Numbered from the stretch's first letter, positions 18,469-26,795 are shown. The stretch: DNA of 64,000 nt from Nonlabens agnitus (GCF_002994045.1 NZ_MQUC01000003.1:1-64000), one strand, 5' to 3'. Translations and numbers: made by a program. The notes: generated by a model not told the origin, from the sequence alone.

Positions 18469-19410
18469 CTATTTCTCACTTGATGGCGCTGTACCATCCA
18501 TTTGTAATTTATTATTGAATTCCAAAGTACGGATAGGGAACGGTATGTTGATATCGTTAGCATCATATACTTTCTTGATCGCCAGGATCGCATCACTTTG
18601 CGCTTGTAAATTTTGCTTATTCTTGACAGCATCCACCCAGAATCGAATGATAAAGTTGATGCTGCTGTCGCCAAATTCCTGATAGAAAAACTCCACTTCT
18701 TCACCATCTTTCTGCGGGAATTTCTCGCTAACAGCATCAATAGCTAGTTTTTTACAAAATTCTAAATCCATTTTATAGCCTACACCACATCCCACGACCA
18801 CTCGCATGCGCGGTGTCAAAGAATAGTTCTTTAAAGGATTATCAATGATCGTTTTGTTAGGAATGATCACCATATTATTATCAGCCTGCTTAATAATAAA
18901 TTTATCCAACTGGATCTCCATGACCTCACCAGCAAAATCTGTCGTTTCTATCCAGTCGCCCACACGCACCTGCTTGCGGAATGACAAGATGATACCACTA
19001 ATAACATTAGACATGGATCCTTGCAGCGCGAGACCTATTACCAGTCCAGAAATACCAGCACCTGCAATGATACCTTGAACTGCATCATTGAGTTGTAAAA
19101 CACTCATGGCAATAAAAATACCGCCCAGAACTACAACGATAGCTACCGCTTTACCGGCAAGTCTGCGTACACTCGCTTGAGACACCTTGTTTTGCAGCAC
19201 TTTTTGAATACCTCGATCTACATATTTAGAGATAAAATAGGCAACGATCAATACAATTATTGCGATACCTATATTAGGTAAGTGTGCAATAAACGAGTTA
19301 TACCATCCAGCCAGTTGATCCCAGATCAACTCGCCGCTATCTTTAATTTCAGTGGTTTTTGTTGCGGCTTCCTGCGTCTGTGCTGCCGCTTCTTGTAAGA
19401 ATGTCATCAT
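18469..19410 (-). CDS. MscS-family small-conductance mechanosensitive channel
   Basis: A 313-residue inner-membrane protein that releases solutes on osmotic downshock. Three transmembrane helices are visible: around 44-64 (IGIAIIVLIVAYFI), 88-106 (AVAIVVVLGGIFIAMSV) and the pore-lining segment GIIAGAGISGLVIGLALQGS with the Gly/Ala packing pattern of MscS TM3. The beta domain follows (VRVGDWIETTDFAGEV, IIPNKTIIDNPLKNYS), then the mixed C-terminal cap. Length is close to E. coli MscS (286) with an N-terminal extension. The first Met may be 19410 or 19407. A TATTTTTG element on the minus strand (19416-19423) lies only six bases upstream, implying a very short or absent leader. Confidence 0.95.
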   Translation of the reverse strand: MMTFLQEAAAQTQEAATKTTEIKDSGELIWDQLAGWYNSFIAHLPNIGIAIIVLIVAYFISKYVDRGIQKVLQNKVSQASVRRLAGKAVAIVVVLGGIFIAMSVLQLNDAVQGIIAGAGISGLVIGLALQGSMSNVISGIILSFRKQVRVGDWIETTDFAGEVMEIQLDKFIIKQADNNMVIIPNKTIIDNPLKNYSLTPRMRVVVGCGVGYKMDLEFCKKLAIDAVSEKFPQKDGEEVEFFYQEFGDSSINFIIRFWVDAVKNKQNLQAQSDAILAIKKVYDANDINIPFPIRTLEFNNKLQMDGTAPSSEK

Positions 19411-19415
19411 AATCT

Positions 19416-19423
19416 CAAAAATA
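19416..19423 (-). promoter_or_regulatory. TAnnTTTG promoter element for mscS
   Basis: TATTTTTG on the minus strand (CAAAAATA on the plus). It matches the Bacteroidota -7 consensus and sits six bases before the annotated start codon. Confidence 0.5.
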
Positions 19424-19587
19424 ATTTCTTTATTTCTGGATAGTATAAGGCTTAACAGCTTTTAACGCTTTTAGTTCAAAGCTGAAGCTATTTCTTTAAA
19501 CATCTTTAAGAACTTTTTCATAAATCAAAGGATGTAGCACAGGTTCGACGATTCATTTAATTACGCACGCATCTATAAAAATGCCGT

Positions 19588-19595
19588 TATCTTTG
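19588..19595 (+). promoter_or_regulatory. TAnnTTTG promoter element for era
   Basis: TATCTTTG matches the Bacteroidota -7 consensus and ends four bases before the era ATG, so the transcript would be leaderless or nearly so. Confidence 0.5.
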
Positions 19596-19599
19596 TCCC

Positions 19600-20490
19600 A
19601 TGGAACATAAGGCAGGATTTGTAAATATCGTTGGGAATCCCAATGTAGGGAAAAGCACATTGATGAATGCGCTGGTAGGCGAGCGCCTATCCATCATCAC
19701 TAGTAAGGCACAAACAACCAGGCACAGGATTTTGGGTGTTGTCAATGGTGACGATTTCCAGATTGTTTTAAGTGACACGCCTGGTATCATGAAGCCGGCC
19801 TACAAACTGCAGGAAAGCATGATGGAGTTTGTAAAGAACGCCTTTGAGGATGCCGATTGTATACTATATATGGTGGAGCTGGGCGAGAAGGAATTGAAGA
19901 ACGAGGACTTTGAAAAGCGACTCACCTTTGCAGAGGTTCCTATCATTGTGTTGATCAACAAGATTGACAAAGGTGACGAGACCCAACTCGCTGAAGCCAT
20001 GAAACACTGGAAAGAACGACTTCCCAATGCAGAGATCTTTGCGATAAGTGCCTTGGAAAACTTTGGAGTACCGCAATTGCTGGATAGGATTATAGAAATG
20101 CTACCAGAATCTCCAGCGTATTATCCTAAGGATGCCTTGACTGACAAGCCAGAACGGTTTTTTGTCAACGAGAGCATACGCGAGAAAATCCTTATCCATT
20201 ACAAAAAGGAAATCCCATACTCCGTAGAGATTGATACTGAAGAATTCTTTGAGGACGAGACCATCATACGCATACGATCTGTCATCATGGTGGAGCGCGA
20301 GACCCAGAAAGGCATCATCATAGGCCATAAGGGAACCGCCATAAAGCGTGTAGGTGTTGAAGCCCGCAAGGATTTGGAAAAATTCTTTGGCAAGCAGGTA
20401 CACTTGGAATTGTACGTCAAGGTCAACAAGAACTGGCGTAGTGACGAGAAGCAGTTAAAACGCTTTGGTTATAAAGGCGAGAATAAATAA
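19600..20490 (+). CDS. era: GTPase Era
   Basis: A 296-residue GTPase that binds the 3' end of 16S rRNA and helps mature the 30S subunit. Walker A GNPNVGKST is at residues 12-20, switch II DTPG at 59-62, and NKID about 120. The C-terminal KH domain carries GIIIGHKGTAIKRVG. Length and domain order are standard. The ATG at 19600 gives the usual N-terminus (MEHKAGFVNIVGNPNVGKST). It is transcribed divergently from mscS and ends at a terminator 72 bases downstream, after a split copy of the palindrome. Confidence 0.98.
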   Translation: MEHKAGFVNIVGNPNVGKSTLMNALVGERLSIITSKAQTTRHRILGVVNGDDFQIVLSDTPGIMKPAYKLQESMMEFVKNAFEDADCILYMVELGEKELKNEDFEKRLTFAEVPIIVLINKIDKGDETQLAEAMKHWKERLPNAEIFAISALENFGVPQLLDRIIEMLPESPAYYPKDALTDKPERFFVNESIREKILIHYKKEIPYSVEIDTEEFFEDETIIRIRSVIMVERETQKGIIIGHKGTAIKRVGVEARKDLEKFFGKQVHLELYVKVNKNWRSDEKQLKRFGYKGENK

Positions 20491-20494
20491 GAAG

Positions 20495-20534
20495 TTCGCT
20501 TTCGCGCCTGCCTGTCGGCAGACAGGAAAGCGAA
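20495..20534. repeat. Split palindrome interrupted by a second palindromic element
   Basis: The 20-bp unit TTCGCTTTCGCGAAAGCGAA is present as TTCGCTTTCGCG (20495-20506) and AAAGCGAA (20527-20534). A 20-bp block, CCTGCCTGTCGGCAGACAGG (20507-20526), lies between them. The block folds on its own (CCTGTC-GGCA-GACAGG or CTGCC-TGTC-GGCAG). Removing it restores the palindrome exactly. Confidence 0.93.
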
Positions 20535-20561
20535 ACACCTCAACATCAACCATCACAAATC

Positions 20562-20592
20562 AAATGCTCTCTGAATAGGGAGCATTTTTTTT
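20562..20592 (+). terminator. Terminator downstream of era
   Basis: Stem AAATGCTC / GAGCATTT followed by a run of eight T's. Confidence 0.88.
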
Positions 20593-20691
20593 GATGTACT
20601 TTGACCTCACCAAAGATTTCAGGATTTTTTTAAAATTTCAGGCAACCATTTAAAAAGTGTTGTGTCTATGTAAATAGAAAGCAACCAAAAA

Positions 20692-21255
20692 GTGAAGGTG
20701 ATTCAACTTTATACCAACGAGAAAAAGCTGATTGAGAAAGCCACGCAAGGTGACCGTAAGGCGCAACGCAGGCTATACGACAAGCATGCCGGTAAAATGT
20801 TGAGCGTTTGTCGCCAGTACATTTCACCCATCGAGACCGCAGAAGAAATCATGCTTAACGGTTTTTTCAAGGTGTTTACAAAACTGGAGACCTTTAATCA
20901 CGAGGGAAGTTTTGAAGGTTGGGTGCGACGCATCATGATTAGGGAATGTTTGAATTTCTTGCGTAAAAAGGATCCATTCAAATGGAGCAGTGAGATTGAT
21001 GAAGGAAAATTTGAAGACGAACCCGAAGAGGAAGCTGAGGATGTGCCGCTGGATCAAATACAGCAATGCATTGACCAGTTGCCAGATGGTTACAAAAGTG
21101 TTTTTGTAATGTATGTGATTGACGGCCTCAAACATCATGAAATTGCCACAATGTTGGGCATAAGTGAGAACACCAGCAAATCACAATTTAGAAAGGCAAG
21201 ATTGCTATTGCAGGAAGAAATTAACGAGATCAAAAAGAAGCGCTATGAAGCTTAA
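20692..21255 (+). CDS. ECF-type RNA polymerase sigma factor
   Basis: A 187-residue sigma-70 family protein with region 2 at about 20-95 (AQRRLYDKHAGKMLSVCRQY, FEGWVRRIMIRECLNFLR) and region 4 at about 125-180 (LPDGYKSVFVMYVIDGLKHH, IATMLGISENTSKSQFRKAR). It directs RNA polymerase to a specific set of promoters, probably in response to an envelope signal. The only suitable starts are GTG at 20692 or 20698. It overlaps the next gene, a one-pass membrane protein, by 11 bases, the usual layout of a sigma/anti-sigma pair, and two outer-membrane barrel genes follow. Confidence 0.93.
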   Translation: MKVIQLYTNEKKLIEKATQGDRKAQRRLYDKHAGKMLSVCRQYISPIETAEEIMLNGFFKVFTKLETFNHEGSFEGWVRRIMIRECLNFLRKKDPFKWSSEIDEGKFEDEPEEEAEDVPLDQIQQCIDQLPDGYKSVFVMYVIDGLKHHEIATMLGISENTSKSQFRKARLLLQEEINEIKKKRYEA

Positions 21256-22000
21256 TGATATAAAAAACAAATTTGACGATCGTGAGATACAGCCCAGCGC
21301 TGACTCATGGGACCGACTGTCTGAGCGACTTTCTACCGTCGATAAGAAGAAAAAGCAACCTATCGTGCTTTGGTTAAGTGGGATTGCCGCTATTCTGATT
21401 TTGGGACTACTGGCAGCACCTGCGATATTCTTCAATGATACCATAGACCCAACTGGAAGTGAAGTCGTTATGGAAGAAGCATCTACCCAGCAAAAGGATC
21501 TTGAGCCAGAAGCTATGGAGCCGGTTCCTACTATTAAAGAGCAACCACAAGATGCCGTCGTAATAACCGATAAGGATACGGCTGTAAAAGATGAAGTAAA
21601 AACTAAAAGAGTACCATTAGAAAGCAAGAGGTTACCTATACAACACATGAAGGTGACAGACATTGCATCTATAGAACCAAAGGACAAAGTTGTAGAACAA
21701 AACGCTATCGCATCCACGACAGATTTTAATACACTGGAAACCGTTGAACAAGAAGAGGCTTCGTCATTAAATGAGGTAGATCAGCTGCTGGACAATGCGA
21801 TGAAGAAAATAGCTCTTAAAAAGCAAATCAATAACAGCGTGGCAGCGAGTAACAATACTTCAGTAGATCCACAAAAGCTCTTAAGAGAAACCGAATGGGA
21901 CATAGAAGCTCAAAACCGCAATAAATTGGAAAATACGCTGCTCGATGGTCTAGGCAGATTAAAACGAGAAGCCGTCGCGCTTATCGATAGAAACCAGTAA
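21245..22000 (+). CDS. Single-pass membrane protein, candidate anti-sigma partner
   Basis: 251 residues from the ATG at 21245, which overlaps the sigma gene by 11 bases; the longer frame from 21164 lies inside the sigma gene and is unlikely. The short cytoplasmic N-terminus (about 39 residues, with SADSWDRLSERLS) is followed by one transmembrane helix (IVLWLSGIAAILILGLLAAP) and a Lys/Glu-rich, low-complexity exterior part. I recognise no enzyme or zinc anti-sigma motif. The function as sigma regulator is inferred from overlap and topology only. Confidence 0.75.
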   Translation: MKLNDIKNKFDDREIQPSADSWDRLSERLSTVDKKKKQPIVLWLSGIAAILILGLLAAPAIFFNDTIDPTGSEVVMEEASTQQKDLEPEAMEPVPTIKEQPQDAVVITDKDTAVKDEVKTKRVPLESKRLPIQHMKVTDIASIEPKDKVVEQNAIASTTDFNTLETVEQEEASSLNEVDQLLDNAMKKIALKKQINNSVAASNNTSVDPQKLLRETEWDIEAQNRNKLENTLLDGLGRLKREAVALIDRNQ

Positions 22001-22078
22001 ATCAAAACAACATAAAACAACAATAATCAGCTATTTAAGTATAGCAGACAGAAATTACTCACTTTAAATTTAACTATC

Positions 22079-23185
22079 ATGAAAAAGCAATTACACTTTA
22101 TTACTATCATTTTAATTCTTGCTGGAACGTTTGCCAGCTGGGCACAAACCACAAGAGACACCACTTATGTAGATGGTAAAACAGTCATCACCGTTACCGA
22201 TAAATCAGCGCAGGATTGGGGCAATAAGATTGATAAGGAAATCAAGGCGCTGGAACAAGAAAAGCAACTCTATGAGTCCAACCAGAGAACGGCCCTTGCA
22301 GAACAAATTGAAGAAATCAATTCAAGAGTAGGCAAATGGAAAAACTATACTGAAGCGATGGCTCAAAAAGATAAGGAAACTGTAGCCGCGTTCTATGCCG
22401 AAAAAATATCCAGACACAATGAGATGATCGATTCACAAATCGAATTTGCCAAAGTAAAACAGTTCTCCAACGGTGAAGGTTCAGCAGTCGTTGCAGACTT
22501 CAGTGATGGTGTCAATATTTCTATCAAAAAGAGAAATAAGCAACTAGAGAAGAATGTGTACACCAACTCTGGATTCACACTAGGATTTGGCTATAACTAT
22601 ATCGATGGTGAGAACCTAGGCATCGATGACTTTAGCTATGGGAACAATAATTATTTTTCTTTGGGTTACAATTGGGTGACTGCGCTTAATAAAAGTCAGA
22701 CACTGCGTTTTAAATATGGTATTGAATATCAAACCCAAGGAACAGAACTGAATGGCAATCGAGCCTTTACCATTTCAGATCCTAATAACACTCAAATAGA
22801 GCGACTTAACTTTGATTTTGATAAGGCAAAATTCCGTCAGGATCAATTAGTGGTACCAGTTCATTTTGAATTTAGTGGAACAGACCGCAAGGAGTATGAA
22901 GATGGTCGCGTGCGCTACCTTGATTATGATAAATTCAAATTTGGTATCGGTGGTTATGCAGGGTTTAATTTGAGTTCACGTTTGAAATACAAATATGAAT
23001 TGGGTGGTGAAGACATCAAGCAAACCAATGTGAACGCCTTTGATAACAATGCTTTTGTATATGGTCTTGACGCATATTTTGGTAAAGGTGACCTCGTGCT
23101 TTTTGGTAGACTGGGATTGAATGATATTTTCAAATCTGGATCTGTAGACGGTCAGTACGTTGCCTTTGGAATAAGGTTGCAGTAG
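22079..23185 (+). CDS. Outer-membrane beta-barrel protein with N-terminal coiled coil
   Basis: 368 residues: signal peptide ending FASWAQ, a long charged coiled coil (about 45-150, KIDKEIKALEQEKQLYESNQ and on) and a C-terminal barrel-like half rich in alternating aromatic and glycine residues (GFTLGFGYNYIDGENLGIDD, ending VAFGIRLQ). The barrel half is clearly related to the next gene (shared FVYGLDAYFGKGDL / FVYGLSAYAGYGDL and NDIFKSGSVDGQ / NSIFKDSPIDQR). No known family is recognised. It lies 78 bases after the membrane partner of the sigma factor and may be part of the same regulated unit. Confidence 0.85.
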   Translation: MKKQLHFITIILILAGTFASWAQTTRDTTYVDGKTVITVTDKSAQDWGNKIDKEIKALEQEKQLYESNQRTALAEQIEEINSRVGKWKNYTEAMAQKDKETVAAFYAEKISRHNEMIDSQIEFAKVKQFSNGEGSAVVADFSDGVNISIKKRNKQLEKNVYTNSGFTLGFGYNYIDGENLGIDDFSYGNNNYFSLGYNWVTALNKSQTLRFKYGIEYQTQGTELNGNRAFTISDPNNTQIERLNFDFDKAKFRQDQLVVPVHFEFSGTDRKEYEDGRVRYLDYDKFKFGIGGYAGFNLSSRLKYKYELGGEDIKQTNVNAFDNNAFVYGLDAYFGKGDLVLFGRLGLNDIFKSGSVDGQYVAFGIRLQ

Positions 23186-23205
23186 TTTTTTTTGAAGTAG
23201 CCTTT

Positions 23206-23242
23206 AGACAATCCCTGTAGCAATTGGTTACAGGGATTGTCT
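23206..23242 (+). terminator. 14-bp perfect hairpin between the barrel paralogues
   Basis: Stem AGACAATCCCTGTA / TACAGGGATTGTCT with a 9-base loop. It is followed by an AT-rich tract but not a clean T run, so it could be a terminator, an attenuator or an mRNA-stabilising hairpin. Confidence 0.65.
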
Positions 23243-23266
23243 TTATATTTATAAAAAACAACAACC

Positions 23267-24040
23267 ATGATAAAAAGACTCTTAGTTGGCTTTGCGATGC
23301 TCGCTGCCGGACTTGTTACACAGGCACAGGATAATGACAAACAAACTATAGAAGAGGCGCCACTCAGCTTTTTGGACAGGATCGATACAACCCGTACGAC
23401 AAGAGAAGTACGCACTCAAGTTCATGGGGTTTTTGGTATAGGCTGGAATCAGGCGCTAGGCGATGATAATGGGATAGGTGAGGACTATCGCTTTTGGGGT
23501 TCTGGAATTTGGGAATTGGGCCTTGAATTTTCTACCCAACTGTCAAAGAACGATGACTTATTGAGATTTAATTACGGTCTAGCTCTTCAATGGCAAACCC
23601 TGCGCATTAATGGCAATCGCCAGTTTGTTACTAATAACGATGTAACTACATTGCAGCCTATAGGTTTTGATGTAGATAAATCAAAGTTTGAGCAGTTCAC
23701 CCTTATTGCACCTCTGCATTTAGAGATAGGTCGTGGCGAGCGCAAGATCTATAAAGATGACATAAGCAGGATTGATTATGAGGATAGTTTTGTTGTAGGT
23801 ATAGGTGGTTATCTAGGTGTCAATGGAACCACTAGCCAAATGATAAGATACGAGCGTGAAGGTCGGGATGTAACTAATAGGCTTTACAACGACTTTGAGA
23901 CCGAAGATTTTGTCTACGGATTGAGCGCCTATGCTGGGTACGGAGATCTCCAGATATTTTTCAAGTATGGTCTTAATAGCATCTTCAAAGATTCACCTAT
24001 TGATCAACGACAGGTAAGCGTCGGTTTTAGATTTAGGTAG
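23267..24040 (+). CDS. Outer-membrane beta-barrel protein, paralogue of the preceding gene
   Basis: 257 residues with signal peptide (MIKRLLVGFAMLAAGLVTQAQ) and a barrel resembling the C-terminal half of the preceding protein, but without the coiled coil. Shared blocks include QFVTNNDVTTLQPIGFDVDK against RAFTISDPNNTQIERLNFDF, and the identical layout of the last 100 residues, ending VSVGFRFR. This is a tandem duplication with loss or gain of the coiled-coil domain. No function is recognised; export to the outer membrane is inferred. Confidence 0.85.
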   Translation: MIKRLLVGFAMLAAGLVTQAQDNDKQTIEEAPLSFLDRIDTTRTTREVRTQVHGVFGIGWNQALGDDNGIGEDYRFWGSGIWELGLEFSTQLSKNDDLLRFNYGLALQWQTLRINGNRQFVTNNDVTTLQPIGFDVDKSKFEQFTLIAPLHLEIGRGERKIYKDDISRIDYEDSFVVGIGGYLGVNGTTSQMIRYEREGRDVTNRLYNDFETEDFVYGLSAYAGYGDLQIFFKYGLNSIFKDSPIDQRQVSVGFRFR

Positions 24041-24071
24041 GCTATTTTTCAAATGGTTTTGTTATGAGTTC

Positions 24072-24085
24072 GCTTTCGCGAAAGC
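24072..24085. repeat. Palindrome GCTTTCGCGAAAGC, copy 3 (intergenic)
   Basis: Extends to the full 20-bp form TTCGCTTTCGCGAAAGCGAA (24069-24088), between the second barrel gene and dnaG. Confidence 0.97.
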
Positions 24086-24108
24086 GAACCCGTCACCATC
24101 ATTTTTCC

Positions 24109-24116
24109 TATTTTTG
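24109..24116 (+). promoter_or_regulatory. TAnnTTTG promoter element for dnaG
   Basis: TATTTTTG matches the Bacteroidota -7 consensus, 49 bases before the dnaG ATG. Confidence 0.55.
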
Positions 24117-24165
24117 AAGGTTCCAGGCAGCGCATCTCAAACCGCTTGCCCAATGCCAAAATCCC

Positions 24166-26130
24166 ATGATTGCACGTACCACTGTTGATGCCGTTTTTGA
24201 CGCCGCTCGAGTAGAAGAGGTGATAGGTGATTTTGTGCAATTGAAAAAATCAGGATCTAATTTTAAAGGCCTGAGTCCATTCTCTGACGAGCGTACGCCT
24301 AGTTTTATGGTATCGCCAGTGAAGCAAATCTGGAAAGATTTTTCCAGTGGTAAAGGTGGCAATGCCGTCACTTTTATTATGGAGCATGAACATTTCACGT
24401 TTCCAGAAGCCATTAAATACCTTGCCAACAAATACGGTATTGAAATAGAGGAAACCGAGCAAACCGACGAGCAAAAACAGATGCAGGATGAGAAGGAGTC
24501 CATGTTTCTGGTCTCAAAGTTTGCGTCAGAATGGTTTGCAGGACAGCTCAAAACTGATGAAGGTCGCGCCATAGGTTATAGTTACTTCAAGGAACGCGGC
24601 TTTACGGACGAGACGATCAATTACTTTCAGTTAGGGTATTCTCCAGAACAGTGGAGCGCCTTTACAGATGCCGCTATCAAGGCTGGCTACAAAGTTGACT
24701 TTCTTGAAAAAACAGGACTAACCATTGTTAAGGACGATAAGCAGTTTGATCGTTTTAAAGGACGCGTGATGTTTCCCATAAGAAGCATGTCTGGTAGAGT
24801 TTTAGGTCTTGGCGGTAGGATTCTGGACAGTTCCAAAAAGGCAGCAAAGTACCTCAACTCACCACAAAGTGAGATCTATGACAAGTCCAAGGTGCTTTAT
24901 GGCATCTATGAGGCAAAACAAGCCATGGCCAAAGAAGATTTGTGTTACCTGGTAGAAGGTTACACAGATGTAATACAACTGTATCAAGCAGGTATACAGA
25001 ACGTGGTCTCCAGTTCTGGAACAGCACTTACTACAGAGCAAATACGATTAATAAGCAGGCTTACCAAGAATATTACGGTACTATATGATGGCGATGCTGC
25101 TGGATTGAGAGCCGCCATACGTGGTATCGACTTGATTCTTGAAGCAGGAATGAACGTGCGTGTCTGTACTTTTCCAGAAGGTGAAGATCCAGACAGCTTT
25201 GCAAAATCCCACACAGAATCAGAGATAAGAACCTTCTTGAAGGATAACGCTGTTGATTTTATCAGATTCAAATCTGGATTGTTGAAGGATGAGGCTGCTG
25301 GTGACCCGATCAAGAAGGCAGGAATGATACGCGAGATCGTTCAAAGTATTTCTAAGATTCCAGATGAGATCTCACGCGAAATCTATGTACAGGAAAGCGC
25401 CGCAATTCTGGATATAGGTGAAGATGTCTTGTTTTCAACACTGGCGCAAATGCGCAATGCAGAGATTAGCGAGGTGAGAAAAAAGAATCGTCGCGAGCAG
25501 GAAGCACAGACGATGCAAAAGGTCCCTAACGCACCAGCGGCTGCGGTAGTGGATCGACGTGAAGTGCTGGAGCGCAACATCATTAGAATTCTGTTGCTTT
25601 ACGGTGACCGTGATGAAGAGTTTATCGAGGAGTATATCCAAGAGCCTGACGGCAATGAAATCGAGGTCATCAAGAAAAAGGAAAGTAAACCTGTATATGA
25701 GAAGATATTCCTGGACCTTCAAGAAGATGAGGTAGAATTCTCTAATGCGTACTTTAAAAACCTATACCCTAAACTGATCGATATTTTCTTGATGCAGGGA
25801 AAAATCGATGTGAATACCGTGATGTCAGAATTAGAGGATCAAGAAGCCCAACTTATTGCAGATCTCATCATGGATGAAGACCGTTACCAATTGAGCAAAT
25901 GGGAAGAGAAACAAATTTTTGTTAAGCAAAAAGACGATACTGTGGCTACCTATGTTACCGACACGATTCTTAACTTCCGTAGGTTGATGATTGCAGAAAA
26001 GGTAAAAGCACTCTACTCAGATTTAAAACCTTCTATAGATGAAGAAGATAATCTGGAAGCTTTAACCTCAGTTATCGATTACAATAAATTGAACCAACAC
26101 TTAGGAAAAAGGCTTAATCGAGTAATTTAA
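24166..26130 (+). CDS. dnaG: DNA primase DnaG (zinc ligands replaced)
   Basis: A 654-residue primase that makes RNA primers at the replication fork. The N-terminal zinc-ribbon fold is recognisable (residues 31-70), but the four metal-ligand positions (Cys, His, Cys, Cys in E. coli) are Ser37, Ser40, Asp58 and Ser61: LSPFSDERTPSF and KDFSSGKGGNAV. The TOPRIM core is intact, with YLVEGYTDVIQLYQAG and the metal-binding YDGDAAGLRAA, followed by the family segment FPEGEDPDSF. A C-terminal helicase-interaction region makes up the rest. From memory, other flavobacterial DnaG proteins share this ligand loss, so it is probably ancestral. The stop lies two bases from the end of the convergent regulator gene. 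Confidence 0.97.
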   Translation: MIARTTVDAVFDAARVEEVIGDFVQLKKSGSNFKGLSPFSDERTPSFMVSPVKQIWKDFSSGKGGNAVTFIMEHEHFTFPEAIKYLANKYGIEIEETEQTDEQKQMQDEKESMFLVSKFASEWFAGQLKTDEGRAIGYSYFKERGFTDETINYFQLGYSPEQWSAFTDAAIKAGYKVDFLEKTGLTIVKDDKQFDRFKGRVMFPIRSMSGRVLGLGGRILDSSKKAAKYLNSPQSEIYDKSKVLYGIYEAKQAMAKEDLCYLVEGYTDVIQLYQAGIQNVVSSSGTALTTEQIRLISRLTKNITVLYDGDAAGLRAAIRGIDLILEAGMNVRVCTFPEGEDPDSFAKSHTESEIRTFLKDNAVDFIRFKSGLLKDEAAGDPIKKAGMIREIVQSISKIPDEISREIYVQESAAILDIGEDVLFSTLAQMRNAEISEVRKKNRREQEAQTMQKVPNAPAAAVVDRREVLERNIIRILLLYGDRDEEFIEEYIQEPDGNEIEVIKKKESKPVYEKIFLDLQEDEVEFSNAYFKNLYPKLIDIFLMQGKIDVNTVMSELEDQEAQLIADLIMDEDRYQLSKWEEKQIFVKQKDDTVATYVTDTILNFRRLMIAEKVKALYSDLKPSIDEEDNLEALTSVIDYNKLNQHLGKRLNRVI

Positions 26131-26131
26131 T

Positions 26132-26761
26132 TTACTTGGTAGTGATTTGCAGTAATCTGGATTGGTGGATTAAATCTGCGATATTATCCACGTTCAATTT
26201 TTTCAGCAGGCGAGTTTTATAAGTGCTTACCGTTTTCTCGTTGATGGAAAGATCTTGGGCGATTTCCTTATTACGTTTACCTCTAGACAATAGATTAAGA
26301 ACTTCTATCTCTCTAGTAGAGAGCGTTTTGAATTTAAGGATTTCCTGTTTTTCAGAATCAGAACTCTTTTTGTTTTTGATGTTTTCAGAAATGAATCTTT
26401 CACCTTTAACAATAGTCAGTAGGGCGTGCTTTACTTCTTTGACTGTACGGGTTTTAGAAATGAAACCTTGAGCTCCTGCTTTCAATGAAGAAACGGCATA
26501 AATCTCTTCAGGATGGCAACTTACTACGAGTACTTTAAGATCTGGGAAATGAGTTCTAATTTGTCTTAGAGAACCTACTCCATTAGAGTTGGGTAAATCA
26601 ATTTCTAGAATCAGGACGTCTGGCTCCTGTTTTTGTATTTCAGAAATCAAAAATTTACCATCCTCAACTTTTCCTTTAAATTCAAATGTCTTGTCGCCTT
26701 TCAACATACATTTCAGTCCACGACGAAATACGGGATGATGATCAGCTATAAGTATTTTCAT
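26132..26761 (-). CDS. NarL/LuxR-type response regulator with Glu at the phosphorylation site
   Basis: 209 residues: receiver domain (1-120) and LuxR helix-turn-helix (about 145-205; LSTREIEVLNLLSRGKRNKE, LSINEKTVSTYKTRLLKKLN). The receiver is atypical. The phosphoacceptor position is Glu53 (VLILEIDLP, normally a D), and the second acidic metal ligand is His8 (ILIADHHP instead of ADDHP). The conserved Lys (GFISKT) remains. Glu at this position can mimic phosphate, so the protein may work without a kinase; no histidine kinase lies nearby. The stop codon is two bases from dnaG's stop, on the opposite strand. Confidence 0.93.
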   Translation of the reverse strand: MKILIADHHPVFRRGLKCMLKGDKTFEFKGKVEDGKFLISEIQKQEPDVLILEIDLPNSNGVGSLRQIRTHFPDLKVLVVSCHPEEIYAVSSLKAGAQGFISKTRTVKEVKHALLTIVKGERFISENIKNKKSSDSEKQEILKFKTLSTREIEVLNLLSRGKRNKEIAQDLSINEKTVSTYKTRLLKKLNVDNIADLIHQSRLLQITTK

Positions 26762-26787
26762 TTACAAAAGTTAAATGTTGATTGGTA

Positions 26788-26795
26788 CAAATATA
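26788..26795 (-). promoter_or_regulatory. TAnnTTTG promoter element for the response regulator
   Basis: TATATTTG on the minus strand, 26 bases before the start codon, with a TTG triplet on the same strand (26820-26822) about 24 bases further upstream. Confidence 0.6.

Noticed and set aside
21164-21244. Upstream extension of the sigma-partner gene
   Set aside because: Those 27 codons lie wholly inside the sigma factor gene in another frame; the ATG at 21245 gives the normal overlap.
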